NCBI RefSeq assembly: GCF_046630445.1 | Contig: NC_092333.1 | Coordinates: 182,960,501 to 183,024,500 of the forward strand | DNA: 64,000 bases | From: Rutidosis leptorrhynchoides | Taxonomy: Eukaryota > Streptophyta > Magnoliopsida > Asterales > Asteraceae | Direction: 5' to 3' | Part shown: positions 25,369-36,826 of the stretch, one piece after another | How positions within the stretch are numbered: the stretch's first letter is position 1 | How the letters are laid out: every line of letters starts with the position of its first letter | Program-made: the position numbers and the translations under genes | Notes under the pieces: generated by a model | The model's input: the letters and a program-made list of their open reading frames with translations, nothing else | The model's database searches: none | Told to the model about the DNA's origin: nothing

Positions 25369-25980
25369 GTTGATGCATTTTATGCAAGTCCCTAGACATC
25401 TACCCACGTCCATTGCAGGTACAACAGTTTACAGGCCACCATGATCGTTCGTTATTATCCTATCCGTGTTTGTATGTGGTTACAGCAACTGCAGGAACGA
25501 GATTTGGATGTTTGACTATGTTAGACTTAGTCAGACGTCCGAGTGAAGCCTCACTCGTACGGCTGATAGGCTCATACGCACGGTTGATGCTGAGCTAAGT
25601 CACAATTACAACCTAAATGAGAAGACACGAGTGAGTGATCACCCGTACGGCTGATGAAGCCAACTCGTGTGTGTGATGGATGAATCGTACGGGTGAGTCA
25701 ACAGCAGGGGTATATAAAGTCTTATGTTCTTCATTTTAGGTTAAGAATCTCATTTGTTACACACACTCAGATCAGGTGAGCTCCTCCGATTCTCTCTCAA
25801 CCCAAATCACCCAGGTGGTGAATAATAGCTCTAGGTGTTGATCTAATCACACTTGATTTAGTTGTGGTATGACTAAATTAATCCCAAAAAGGTTAACCTA
25901 TTCACTAGAGGGTTTGATTCACTTATTCCGTCATTGTGTGAGTTAAATCTGTTGATTTCTAAGTTCCTAGTCATGTTTCA
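25369..25980 (+). other. Promoter- or LTR-like insert within C
   Basis: Starts TGTTGATGCATTTTATGC and includes a good TATA box (TATATAAAG at 25712-25720), a pyrimidine-rich start region, and several copies of CGTACGGCTGAT or similar. It resembles a copia-type LTR lying opposite to C, but its right end and target duplication could not be found. Confidence 0.3.
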
Positions 25981-27312
25981 TCACCTTCTATTCTTTCCCC
26001 CTCAACTCATATTTTAAAGTATTCATCAATATGCTCCATCCAGTTCTGATTCTAGATATACTTATAACTTTCATATCGGTCATTCTTCTTTTTCATCTAC
26101 CGCCGGAAGAATCTATTTACTTCTACTATACTCTTGGGTTTATAGTGTTCCTAGTTCTCCTGTGTCTTTATATTGCTATATGCATCGATATATATGGTTT
26201 ATAATTTCTGGTTTGTCGTTGGGCTTTATATGTTCCCTTATATTTCAAAATCTCTGCTTCTGTCTTCTATAATCATTATCATTCACAGTTAATGCTCTCT
26301 TTTATTTGCTGCAATTTATACCCCAATTTCTATTTCGAAGTTTTGTCCTTTCGTTTCTTCTTCTTGCTATTAAGCACCGCTTGTAATGTTCTAGGAAGGA
26401 AATTGTGATGGCACGATCTTGACTTGTCAAATTACTAAAATACCTTGGAAAAGGCCGAATCATCAAGAAATATTTTCTTGATATTTTAGAGGTTAAATAG
26501 AATACAAGAGTCGTATAACATGGCACATGATGATGTTATGATCTGTGAATCATCACGTTCCATTTAGAAACTCAGCATGACTTACTGTAATATAATCACA
26601 TTGATCAAGTGTCATTATATTATACTAATTCATGCTTCAGTTCCCAACACTACTTCAAAATATTCCTATTTTAAACTTGAATGTTTCAGAATTTAGAAAC
26701 TAAAATAGTTTCTTTTATGATGTAATACAGATAGCGCGAAGAGGTAAATGATTTCAAATAAGAAAAATTAATATCTTCAGAAATATGGAGGATATTTATA
26801 ATGAAAGATATGATGATATTTTAGAATTTCTAATATCAGAGGATGATGAAGAATATTGTCCGCAGGGGTTTAGAGTCAGGAGCAAGGTATTCGTTAATGA
26901 CTTCAGCAGATACTGAATTATTTGGATCCTTTGAAGTCAGGTTCAGTCTTTGTAATTTGTCCACAGCCTCCTTCCTACTTTGCTCAATCCGTTTTCCAGT
27001 TCCAAGACTTCTCTTTTTCTGCGCTTTGCCAGCACACCTATTCATTATCATCAAACTTTTACTGTTAAGGTCGTTTATAGTTTTTTTGCTGCTTCATCAG
27101 TATTTTTCCATTTTCGGAGAACCAATTCGTAGTTCGAAGTGTTTTTCAGAATCTTCACATTCAAATTAAGTCCAGAAGATAGACGTTATATATACACATA
27201 TAACTGTTGGCGTAGACATGCTGCGAGATTTCAAAATACTGATTGCTAATTCCCAATGATTCGTATGGAAATTCTCATTACAAGATGCGAATGAGTAAAT
27301 GATGGGGTTTCA

Positions 27313-27530
27313 ATGAATAATTATAATGACTTTTTGGAGAGGCTAAAGTCAAAGGGTAATGAAGTTGTTGATACATCTGTTAATAATGTGGTGGAATGTA
27401 AAAGGTTCCCTGGTAATGATGGTGTATATCTCAAGGTTATAATAAGGTTATTCTGACTGAAAATTCGAAGTTGACTTGCTGGAGCTGTGACAAAACTGGC
27501 TACTTTGAATAGGAGTCGCAAAGTTATTTT
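27313..27530 (+). pseudogene. Possible copia gag remnant (zinc-knuckle like)
   Basis: The plus-strand frame MNNYNDFLERLKSKGNEVV ends in a stop after about 45 codons. In the same region CWSCDKTGYFE precedes another stop, resembling a copia gag knuckle CWxCGKTGHFKxxC that has lost its H and last C. The fragment is short and damaged, and the call rests on this one motif. Confidence 0.3.
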
Positions 27531-29051
27531 TGCTAATAAATGCTAAAGAATCTGACGCGGATACGTTGTTTAAACTTTTACTTTGGTTTCAAGATTTTTT
27601 CAGGTACATAACTGTGGGTAACATGTGGTTGGATCATCATCTCGATTGCTCATCATTCGAAGTGTCTTCAGAAATTTTCGAAGGGTTTGAGTACAGATTG
27701 TAATCGTTAACATACATTTGATGTTCTAACACAGTTTTGAAGTCAAAATATAGCTTGTGAAAGATGTAAGGATCTAAGAGTGATGATTTTGGTCATATCT
27801 CAAGTTGAATTTTGAGATTTCAAAATCAGAATATGTAATTAAATTTTGAATGAGTATGGTTGTTTTGATTTCTATAAAAGAATGTATATTGTTGTGAAAG
27901 TAGGGAGTATAATGGATGATTTGCTGAATCAGATTCGAAGAATGTAATATATTAATTGTGAATTTATATATCTCTCGGGTATTACCTACCCGTTAAAAAA
28001 AAATTCACAATTAATATTTTGTACAAAAGAATTTTATTACAGTCTTTATGAAAATATATATATGTATATTTTCTTCAGATGTAACATAGATTTAATGAGT
28101 TAATGTTAAATTAAACTCATTTGATTTACGGTTGAAACTAGAATTGAATAATCCCTAAAGGCTTTAAAAAGTACATAACTTTTACACAGTATTTCTTTAA
28201 TGACATTGAAATTATGAATCAATACTTCGTTATTTGTTGATGTATGATGTTCGGTTCGTGGAATTCTTGTGAATTTCGCAAAGTACGAATGATGTTATCT
28301 GAAAAGTTTCGGGTACATCGATGATGAAAGTGTAAAATCAAATATATATACTTGATTTATTATGAATTGGAATTTGTTGAATTGCGACAGTGATTGTAGT
28401 TAACGCTGGTTAAGTTGCGGCCGAAGGACGTACATTATTGCATATTTGTAATATGAATTAACCGAGTAGTTAAGATTCACACACAATAGCTTAGCACGGA
28501 AAGATTTATTTTTATTTCAAAATATATAAAATATACATATAATTTCTTCAAAGGGAATGAGTTAATTCTTCATAACTCGTTGATACAATATACGGGTTAT
28601 TGATTCGTAATGATGTCCATAGTGATTCTTGAGCTGACGGAGTTTGTGATGTTATATGTGTTGTTGATTCTGATGTTGACTGTACTGATGATGCTGGTGA
28701 CGCTGACGGTACTGTTGATGCTGTTGGTAAAACAAGTTTAGCTTGTTAATCACACACCATTTTTGTCAGGGTTTCTACTCTTCCTTCTATCATTTTGGTT
28801 CGCTTAACTGATTTATGGTTAGGGCTAGATTAGATAATCTCTAAGACTTTAGAGATTACATAATCTGCGCGGAATGTTTCTCCAATGAAGTTATGAATTA
28901 ATACTTCGTCGGTTATTGTTGTTGGTATTCCTTGGTATCTACAGGGCGTATGACATTGGTGCTCGTGGGACAGAGTGTAAAGTTGAGGTTTACGACGTGG
29001 TTGTGGTTGGGGTGGTAATGGTACTATTGGCGTTGATGATGGTGTTACTGG

Positions 29052-29459
29052 TTATGCTGCTGATGCTGCTGCTGGTGTTTGTAATCTCTTTACCATATTC
29101 TCCAAAGCCACTACCCGAGCGCGAAGCTCGTTGACTTCTTCTATTACACCAGGGTGATTGTCGGTTCGGACGAGCGGATGAATAAAATCTAAAATTTGAT
29201 GTAATATATAATCGTGATGAGATACTCTGGAAATGAGCGAGAAAATGGTGTTTCGGACAGGTTCGCCGGTAAGTGCTTCAGGTTCTTCGTCAAGAGGGCA
29301 ATGTGGTGGATGGAAGGGATCACCTTCTTCTTGTCTCCAATGATTGAGGAGGCTACGAACCCATCCCCAATTCATCCAGAATAGGTGATGACTGATTGGT
29401 TGATCTATTCCGGTCACACTGCTTTCGGAGCTGGAGTGGGATTCCATTTCGAAATCCAA
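29052..29459 (-). CDS. Uncharacterised 135-residue ORF of element C
   Basis: The only sizeable protein-like frame in C, starting about 410 nt after the primer site on the element's sense strand. The N-terminus is Ser-rich and acidic, the middle is Trp- and His-rich (HLFWMNWGWVRSLLNHW), and the C-terminus is a plausible short coiled coil (VIEEVNELRARVVALENMVK). It does not resemble the acidic or F-box ORFs of A/B, although it occupies the same place between leader and interior motif. It could be the N-terminus of a deleted gag or an accessory protein. I recognise no family. The frame is free of stops in an element with nearly identical LTRs, so intactness is weak evidence for function. Confidence 0.45.
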   Translation of the reverse strand: MDFEMESHSSSESSVTGIDQPISHHLFWMNWGWVRSLLNHWRQEEGDPFHPPHCPLDEEPEALTGEPVRNTIFSLISRVSHHDYILHQILDFIHPLVRTDNHPGVIEEVNELRARVVALENMVKRLQTPAAASAA

Positions 29460-29868
29460 TAAGGATTTTTTTTTTTTCGATATGAAATGATTTTCAGTTA
29501 TCGGATGGTATTCTAATTACATAGAATATCCATATATATAGAACAAAAGATTTCGTAAATTACGGAGGAATTTACGGGATATATCAGGCAAAGTTTAAAG
29601 TAACAGATACGATAAGATATGATTTAGCAGATACGCTAAGATATGAATTTTGTCTATACACTACTCATGCAATTAATGTAGCAAGATGTGTCTAGACTAA
29701 TAATGATAAGCAGGTAATTTCCTATGGATGATAAGCAGATGATTTCCGACTAGAAATGATAAGCAAAACTTTTGACATGCAGACACGGTCGAAGTCCAGA
29801 CTCACTAATGCATCCTAACGACTTATCAGTTAGACACACTAATGCAGACCTGGTTCGCTAAGACCACC

Positions 29869-29880
29869 GCTCTGATACCA
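29869..29880 (-). other. Primer-binding site of element C, initiator tRNA-Met type
   Basis: Minus strand TGGTATCAGAGC, 2 nt from the LTR edge at 29883. The adjoining leader (29784-29868) is nearly the same as that of Tekay B (57412-57495). Confidence 0.93.
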
Positions 29881-29882
29881 AC

Positions 29883-31828
29883 TGAAAGGACCCGTTCATA
29901 TACATTATAAACGATTCACAATAGTTGATTACATTGCGAGGTATTTGACCTCTATATGATACATTTTACAAACATTGCATTCGTTTTTAAAAGACAATCT
30001 TTCTTTACATCAAAAATTGACAGGCATGCATACCATTTCATAATATCCACTATCCAACTATAAATTGATTTAATAATAATCTTTGATGAACTCAATGACT
30101 CGAATGCAACGTTCTTCGAAATATGCTATGAAAGACTCCAAGTAATATCTTTAAAATGAGCAAATGCACAGCGGAAGATTTCTTTAACACCTGAGAATAA
30201 ACATGCTTTAAAGTGTCAACCAAAAGGTTGGTGAGTTCATTAGTTTATCATAATCATTTATTTCCATCATTTTAATAGCCCACAAGAATTTCATTTCCAG
30301 TTCTCATAAATATACGTCCCATGCATAGAGACAAAAAAATAATCATTCATATGGTGAACACCTGGTAACCGACATTAACTAGATACATATAAGAATATCC
30401 CCTATCATTCCGGGATCCTCCTTCGGACATGATATAATTTCGAAGTACTAAAGCATCCGGTACTTTGGATGGGGTTTGTTAGGCCCAATAGATCTATCTT
30501 TAGGATTCGCGTCAATTAGGGTGTCTGTTCCCTAATTCTTAGATTACCAGACTTTAATAAAAAGGGGCATATTCGATTTCGATAATTCAACCATATAATG
30601 TAGTTTTGATTACTTGTGTCTATTTCGTAAAACAATTATAAAAGTTGCGCATGTATTCTCAGCCCAAAAATATAAAGGGTAAAAAGGCAAATGAAACTCA
30701 CCATACTGTATTTCGTAGTAAAAATACATATAACGTCATTGAACAAGTGCAAGGTTGGCCTCGGATTCACGAACCTAAATTAATTATATATATTTATGTG
30801 TTGGTCAATATTTGTCTAACAAATTAGGTCAAGTCATAGTGTACCACAATCCTAATGCTCGAGACTAATATGCAAAAGTCAACAAAAGTAAATTTGACTC
30901 AAAATAATTTCCAAAAATCTATACATGATTAATATATAGTTTAAATATCGTCGTTTTATATTTTTAAATATTTTTAAAAGATTTATTAGAGTAAATAATA
31001 TAATTTATTTATTAATAAATAAAATTTTATATTATATTTATATAATAAAATATACTTTTATATATATTAAGTAATAAAATTTATAGGGTTCATTTAATAT
31101 TATAAAGATAATATGATAGATATTATTAAAGTAAGTTATTACACGTAGTAAAATATGTTTGTATCAAATATTTATTTGATAAAATAATATCTATAATGAT
31201 AGTAAGTAAAAGTTGTATTATTTTGTAATAATAATTATTATTATAAAAATATCAATATTTATAATTACTAAGATGACATTATGATAAAACGATAATTCTA
31301 ATTATGATAACTTTAATATTTACGATAATTTTTAATATTATCTTTAAAATAATAATTCTATTTAAAATAATAATAATAATAATGATATTTTATAGTAACA
31401 ATGACATTTATATTAAAATGATAATTTTTATTAAAATGATAGTTTTAATACTAACGATAATTTTAATAATAATAGTAATGATAAAAATAATAAGAACGAT
31501 AATTTTATCTAAATTAATATCTTATAATATTTTAATTTCATCATGATACTCTTACCCATTATTTCCTAATCGTTTCGTTTAATAGCTTTTAATCGTCTTT
31601 TATATCGTGTTCGTAATAATGATAATAATAGTAATCAAAATAATTAGGTGTTACAAATATTTGTTTTAATTACACTAATATTAATAATGATAGTTACTAT
31701 AACATTATTAACGATAATACTAATAATTATCTTAATGATAATATAGTAATAATAATAACAACAATAACAATAACCATTTTTAAATAATGATATATATTAA
31801 TAATGATAATAATAATAATAATAATACC

Positions 31829-31891
<63 letters not shown>

Positions 31892-33810
31892 TGGATAATA
31901 ATAATAATACTAATTATAACTTTAACGATAATAACGATAGTAATAATAATAAAAAATAACAATTTTTAATGATAAATCCTTTTATTGATAAAGATAATAA
32001 TAATAAGATAAAACTAGAACGACGATAATAACGACGATAATAACGACGATAATAATGATCATTTTTAATAATAATACAAAAATTCGATGGACTATAACTT
32101 CAAATCCGTTCATCGAAATCATTCGATATCTAAATGAAAAGTTCTTAATTTTTCGCTAGCTTTCCAACGACATGCATATCTTATACCTTATCTCAGTCGC
32201 ATATATAACTAATTCAGGATTCAACATAACCTAACTAAAGGCAATATCAAAAGTACAAACATGCATAATCCTATATACTCGAGCACTAGTCAAGGATACA
32301 CTATTAGTATGTAAAAGTTAAATTATGAGTACTCACGTATCAATATTGAGATTCAATATTGCAGGAAAGGTACGTAGACGTAACGGAGATGATAAACACT
32401 ATATTGATCTCACGAGCATACTCATGAACCATACCCAATCACCTCCATAGCTATAACCCATAATTTCCTTAATCCAATCCCACTCGAAAAACAATTTCGA
32501 AATCACTCGGACAGCACTCTGACGTAATATTTTATGTATACTAATAATATCTTGAAATAATACAGAGTAAATATATATATGTAAATCGATTGAGAGAGTT
32601 TAGAGAAAAATATTTTCAAGTTTCTTATGAAATAATGAAACCTATTGAATTCTATTTATAATAAATTTTTGAATTATTAAAGTGAATTATTAAAGTATGA
32701 ATTATTAAAGTGAATTATTAAAGTATGAATTATTAAAGTGAATTATTAAAGTATGAATTATTAAAGTAAATTATTAAAGTATGAATTATTAAAGTGAATT
32801 ATTAAAGTATGAATTATTAAAGTGAATTATTAAAGTTAAAGTAAAGTAAAAATAAAGTAAAGGTAAAGTTTAAGTATAGTAAAAGTATAAAACTATGTAC
32901 GCATAATACGCGTATAAATATATATAATATTAATTTAAATCGTTATATATATTTAATAAAATAAAATATAAATATCGTTATCTTTATCATACTGGTTAAG
33001 TAATGAGTTGTCAAAAGTGGTTCTAGATATTTATAAAAGTTATATACGTTTTAATAATAAAGTTCTTTTTAAACTGAAAACGTTTTTGTACGTTTGAAAC
33101 TAAATCAAATAAATATAATAATTTTGTTTTCCAAAACCAAATATATTTTTAAGAATCATTTTGTTTAAAGGTTAAAATAATGGAAATCGTTATATCATAA
33201 AATGTTTTAGAAAAGTAGAATCATATATGTTCATAATAGGTTTCAAGTTTTTAAATTACAGTTTGTTGGTGAAGCATGGGATAAAGTTCAAAGGTTAAAT
33301 AAACGTATGAAATCATCTTAATGAAAAATGTCGAGTTACATAACTTGTTGATATCCAACATCTAAGTTATTTACACTTCACGTTCTTACTTATAAATCAC
33401 TTTACCATTTTCCGAATGTTGTCAAAAAGAATAGATTTCTTAAATCACAGTGAATCTCATAACATAGACCCGTAATCATATCATAATGTATCTGATAAAT
33501 CAATCATTTGATATTATCTTCTAATTCCATCGATAAACATATTGAAACAAATACGTTCATGTAAAGTATTATACGTTTAATACTTTATTAATATTCTCAA
33601 GTTATAATATATATATATATATATACACATATATATACATATTTATTTATATATAACGGTTCGTGAATCGTCGGAATTTGGTCGAGCTTATAATGAATGT
33701 ATGAGCACAATTTAAAATTCTTGAGATTTAACTTAACAAACTTTGCTTATCGTGTCGGAATAATATAAAGATAAAGTTTAAATTTGGTTGAAAATTTCTG
33801 GGTTGTCACA
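29883..33810 (-). repeat. 5' LTR of element C
   Basis: 3928 bp, almost identical to 21025-24978. Differences are a dozen or so substitutions and changed repeat numbers at the TAA, GAATTATTAAAGT and TA tracts. It is followed by target duplication TGTAT (33811-33815). Confidence 0.93.
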
Positions 33811-34261
33811 TGTATAACCATGGAATAAAACAATCAACAATTATAATAAATATTCAAGCCATAACAAATAAATTCAAAATTTATAACAGTGATTTTTTTT
33901 TTCCAGATCTTATTCGTGCGTCATGAGGTAATCAACAAAGTTGACTTTCAAAACCATAAAGGTTTTGACTGTTATCAATTCACCACAAAGCTAAATCTAA
34001 AAAAAAAAATCACGCGACAATTAAGATGGTGTAAAAGCGGCTCGAATACCACTGATGAAAAATCGTGTATACTTTTACCAAAACAGATTAACGCAGCGGA
34101 TAGTTAAAATAATAATCTTTTATTATTTTATGAACAAAATTTAACAAGATTAAATTTTCACTTATTTAATGAAATATGCACACGATTAATCTTTCCCAAT
34201 GATCCAGTTACACCATAATAATTGTCATGAATATAAAACAAAAGAGGAGTTGACGATATAC

Positions 34262-34465
34262 CTTTCTTGGAGAAATTGATGAGACGGAGAGAAACTTACG
34301 ATCAAAAGTATGACCGTCTCTTTGGATAGTCCACACTACACTTCAAACGACCGTCAATGGATGCTTTCTTGGAGAAATTGATGAGACGGAGAGAAACTTA
34401 CGATCAAAAGTATGACCGTTTCTTTGGATAGTCCACACTACACTTCAAACGACCGTCAATGGATG
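34262..34465. repeat. 102 bp direct tandem duplication
   Basis: Two adjacent units starting CTTTCTTGGAGAAATTGATG, different at one base (CCGTCTC or CCGTTTC). Near-identity implies a recent event. Confidence 0.95.
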
Positions 34466-35355
34466 CTAGTCCAAACCCAAGTAATATTAATCAACCTTTG
34501 GTTAATATTATGAAATCAAAATTTTTTAGTTCATCGAAAGAAGAATGAGAGATTAATTACTCCGTAATATGGTACAATATATATAGATATTTTATTTTAA
34601 TATTTCACCCGTGAACCTACCCGTGAATTCAAATTATGTATCATAAAGTCGTATTTCTCAAATACTTCAGGGGTATGTTATGTAACTTATAATTAATAAT
34701 TTCTGTTGCTTTTATGTGAATAGTAAATTAATTAATTTCGATTCATTTACTATTTATATGAATAGTAAATGAATTAATTTCGATTTACTATTTTGTTACT
34801 TGAGTAATATATATACATCATATATATATTTTATTTGACGTCTCGGTGTATATGTGTGTGACCCCGAAGGCTCAAATGATGTTGGTCATATAGTTATATG
34901 TTGTACCTTGCACATTAATCCTACAGTTGGTTCTAGCTTGATCGTTGAATCCGTTTATTTATTATTTGATTTTTCGTTATTATAAAACTGAAAAATGTAT
35001 ATATGATGTTGTTTTGAAGAGCTTAAAGGGGTGCCGGTGGAGATGATTACGAAGTTGGTCCCAAAGCATGCCAGAAAGTATTGTGCATACCTTGGTCTGT
35101 AACAAGATAAGGAAGCTTTTTGATATTTATGTTTCTTCATTTGTTCCTTGTAGTTGTGTGCCTATTGTCTAGATGTAACCCTAAATTTAATGCAACAATT
35201 CTCTCCTAACCGTGTGTGTGTCAGTGTGTGTCAATGTGTGTATGATCTCTTTGTATTGTTTTCCTTGTGGAAGAAATGGTTGAGTGTTTTTGTGAAAGAA
35301 ATGCAATAATTCGTATTTCTTTGGGCTGCACATAACCCGGGTCGATGATTTATAC

Positions 35356-35475
35356 ATGTCAGGTAAGAAGAAGGCCAAGGTTAAAGTTAAAGATGCCGAA
35401 ATTCGAAGAATTAGGATTAGTTTGTGGATTTCTTTGTTTGCTTTAGTGATTATGTTGTATTTTGCTTATTGTTGA
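35356..35475 (+). CDS. Possible 39-residue membrane micropeptide
   Basis: The frame has a basic N-terminus (MSGKKKAKVKVKD, then EIRRIRI) followed by one strongly hydrophobic segment (SLWISLFALVIMLYFAY) ending in Cys and stop. That is the layout of a small single-span membrane peptide with the basic end in the cytosol. It also contains CAGGTAAG, which would be a good splice donor, so the frame could instead be interrupted by an intron or be chance. No family recognised. Confidence 0.3.
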   Translation: MSGKKKAKVKVKDAEIRRIRISLWISLFALVIMLYFAYC

Positions 35476-36577
35476 ATCAAAAATGTTAAAAGAACGATAG
35501 TATTTTGGTACTTGATGTAAATTCGAAGCTCTTGTAACGATATTTTGTCTATTAATGCAAGGTTATGGTTTAGTTTATGCAGTGCAATTTATTAATGCAA
35601 GTTTATATTTGAAGCGTTGTTTATTTTGAACATTATAAACTTGTTATGGCATTTTAACAGAAACCGTAATGTAATTGACACAAGGTTCATGTTTGTAACA
35701 GTTTGTAATTGACACAGTGCAGGTTATGGCTCAGTTTGTTGTAGAAATAATTGTTTATTTGAAACTCATGCTTGTAGCAGAATGTGTTATGGCATTATAA
35801 TATTGTTTGTAAATATCTAGTGGAGTTTATAAACTAGAGAGTTAAGATGGACTATTGACCAAAACGTCCATTTTTCAAATGAACTATATACGAATTCGCG
35901 CTCAAAAAAAATAAATTGTCAAAATAAATAAATTGTCAAAATGCTCTCGTAAGTCGCAAATTGCCTTGCGAGCCTTGCGACTTGGGCAATGCTCGGTCAT
36001 CATTGAGAGAACTAAGTCATGAACGATAAAGGGGTCTTGCGAGCCTTGCGACTGAGTAATACTTGTGTTTTTTGACTTGCGATTTTGGTGTAAATTGTAA
36101 CAAGTTTGTATAAACTTTTTTTTCTTCTGAAAGACAGTTTGTGTAAATTTTGAAATGTCATATCTTTTTACTCGTAACTCTACTTTACCCACCATTTATT
36201 TAAGATCGTGTATTTTTTCGAAATTTATCTATTAACAAACAGCTAAGGCCTAGTTTTAAATAAATAAAAGTAGTCAAACGCACACAAATTATTGCATCAT
36301 CATTATTATAAACCGAGATGACTCAAATCATTAAACAGTCACATGTATTACATTACAGTATCCATTAATAAAAATGCATGATCATAAGAACCTTCCCCAT
36401 TTAAACTTATTTTCTTGTGTCACACAATTCACTCTCACTCCAACTTTTATTCCAGATCCATTCATCTATCCATCCTTAAAATTCCAATTCATTCGCATAT
36501 AATTCTAATTTCTATTAATTAATATATCATGTAATAGTATATACATTATTTCGGAATTATGTAAGCTGTTTATCTAC

Positions 36578-36709
36578 ATGATGAATCACAACTTATTCGA
36601 ATCAACAATGGGGAAACGAACTCCAGTTAGGGCTTGGTTAGGGTTTCAAAATTCAATTGTATTACTCGTGGGTGGTAATCACACATCCTCCAGGTTTTGT
36701 ACTCGTTAA
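36578..36709 (+). CDS. Upstream ORF (43 residues) in the 5' leader of the methyltransferase gene
   Basis: An ATG-started frame (two adjacent ATGs at 36578 and 36581) that ends 118 nt before the main ATG. Its C-terminal half is the kind of sequence conserved in peptide uORFs (WLGFQNSIVLLVGGNHTSS, ending FCTR). Arabidopsis genes of this methyltransferase group (for example At3g53400, At5g03190) are annotated from memory as carrying conserved peptide uORFs, so regulation by ribosome stalling is plausible. I cannot align it here, so conservation is inference. Confidence 0.55.
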   Translation: MMNHNLFESTMGKRTPVRAWLGFQNSIVLLVGGNHTSSRFCTR

Positions 36710-36826
36710 TTTACATCTCAATTTCGCTTTTTCAATTTCAATTTCAATTTCGCTAATTGTCAATCAATTTTACCTACTGTTACAATTACAATTGCAACCG
36801 AATTGTACGGAATCAAAAAATCAGGA

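Larger units (their letters stand above)
24979..29051 (-). other. Noncoding interior of element C
   Basis: The 4 kb after the polypurine tract (24979-24991) show only short broken frames. Recognisable pieces: a plus-strand LTR-like or promoter-like stretch at 25369-25980, a possible plus-strand gag knuckle remnant at 27313-27530, the GGGTAGGTAATACCC motif (27977-27991) and a diverged duplication (28118-28260 with 28810-28930). Confidence 0.55.
21025..33810 (-). mobile_element. Complete large non-autonomous LTR element C, related to Tekay A/B
   Basis: Two LTRs of 3954 and 3928 bp, TGAAAGGACCC...TTGTCACA on the plus strand, flank a 4.9 kb interior. Perfect target duplication TGTAT at 21020-21024 and 33811-33815. 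A tRNA-iMet primer site lies next to the right LTR, so the element reads on the minus strand. No gag-pol is visible. The 100 nt beside the primer site, the polypurine tract and a block of the LTR match Tekay A/B, so C is probably replicated by that family. Apart from microsatellite length I count only about a dozen substitutions between the LTRs, so insertion was recent. Confidence 0.93.
33816..36577. other. Intergenic region left of the methyltransferase gene
   Basis: No convincing multi-exon gene. It holds a degenerate primer-site-like sequence (34040-34051, TGGTATTCGAGC on the minus strand) followed by LTR-like DNA, a 102 bp tandem duplication, a possible terminal exon ([19 protein letters not shown], 35018-35101), a 39-codon ORF, and two copies of CTTGCGAGCCTTGCGACT (35965, 36036). 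The last few hundred bases should contain the promoter of the next gene. Confidence 0.45.

Noticed and set aside
31780-31969. Leu-rich and Asn-rich frames on both strands
   Set aside because: Direct translation of the (TAA)n microsatellite in the LTR of C.
20938-33850. Inverted similarity of the host DNA around element C (CCATGGTTA and AACCATGG)
   Set aside because: Only about 8 bp is shared and is expected by chance; no second transposon could be defined.
33889-34107. 72-codon frame next to element C
   Set aside because: Begins in a T run and overlaps an LTR-like primer-site sequence; composition is not protein-like.
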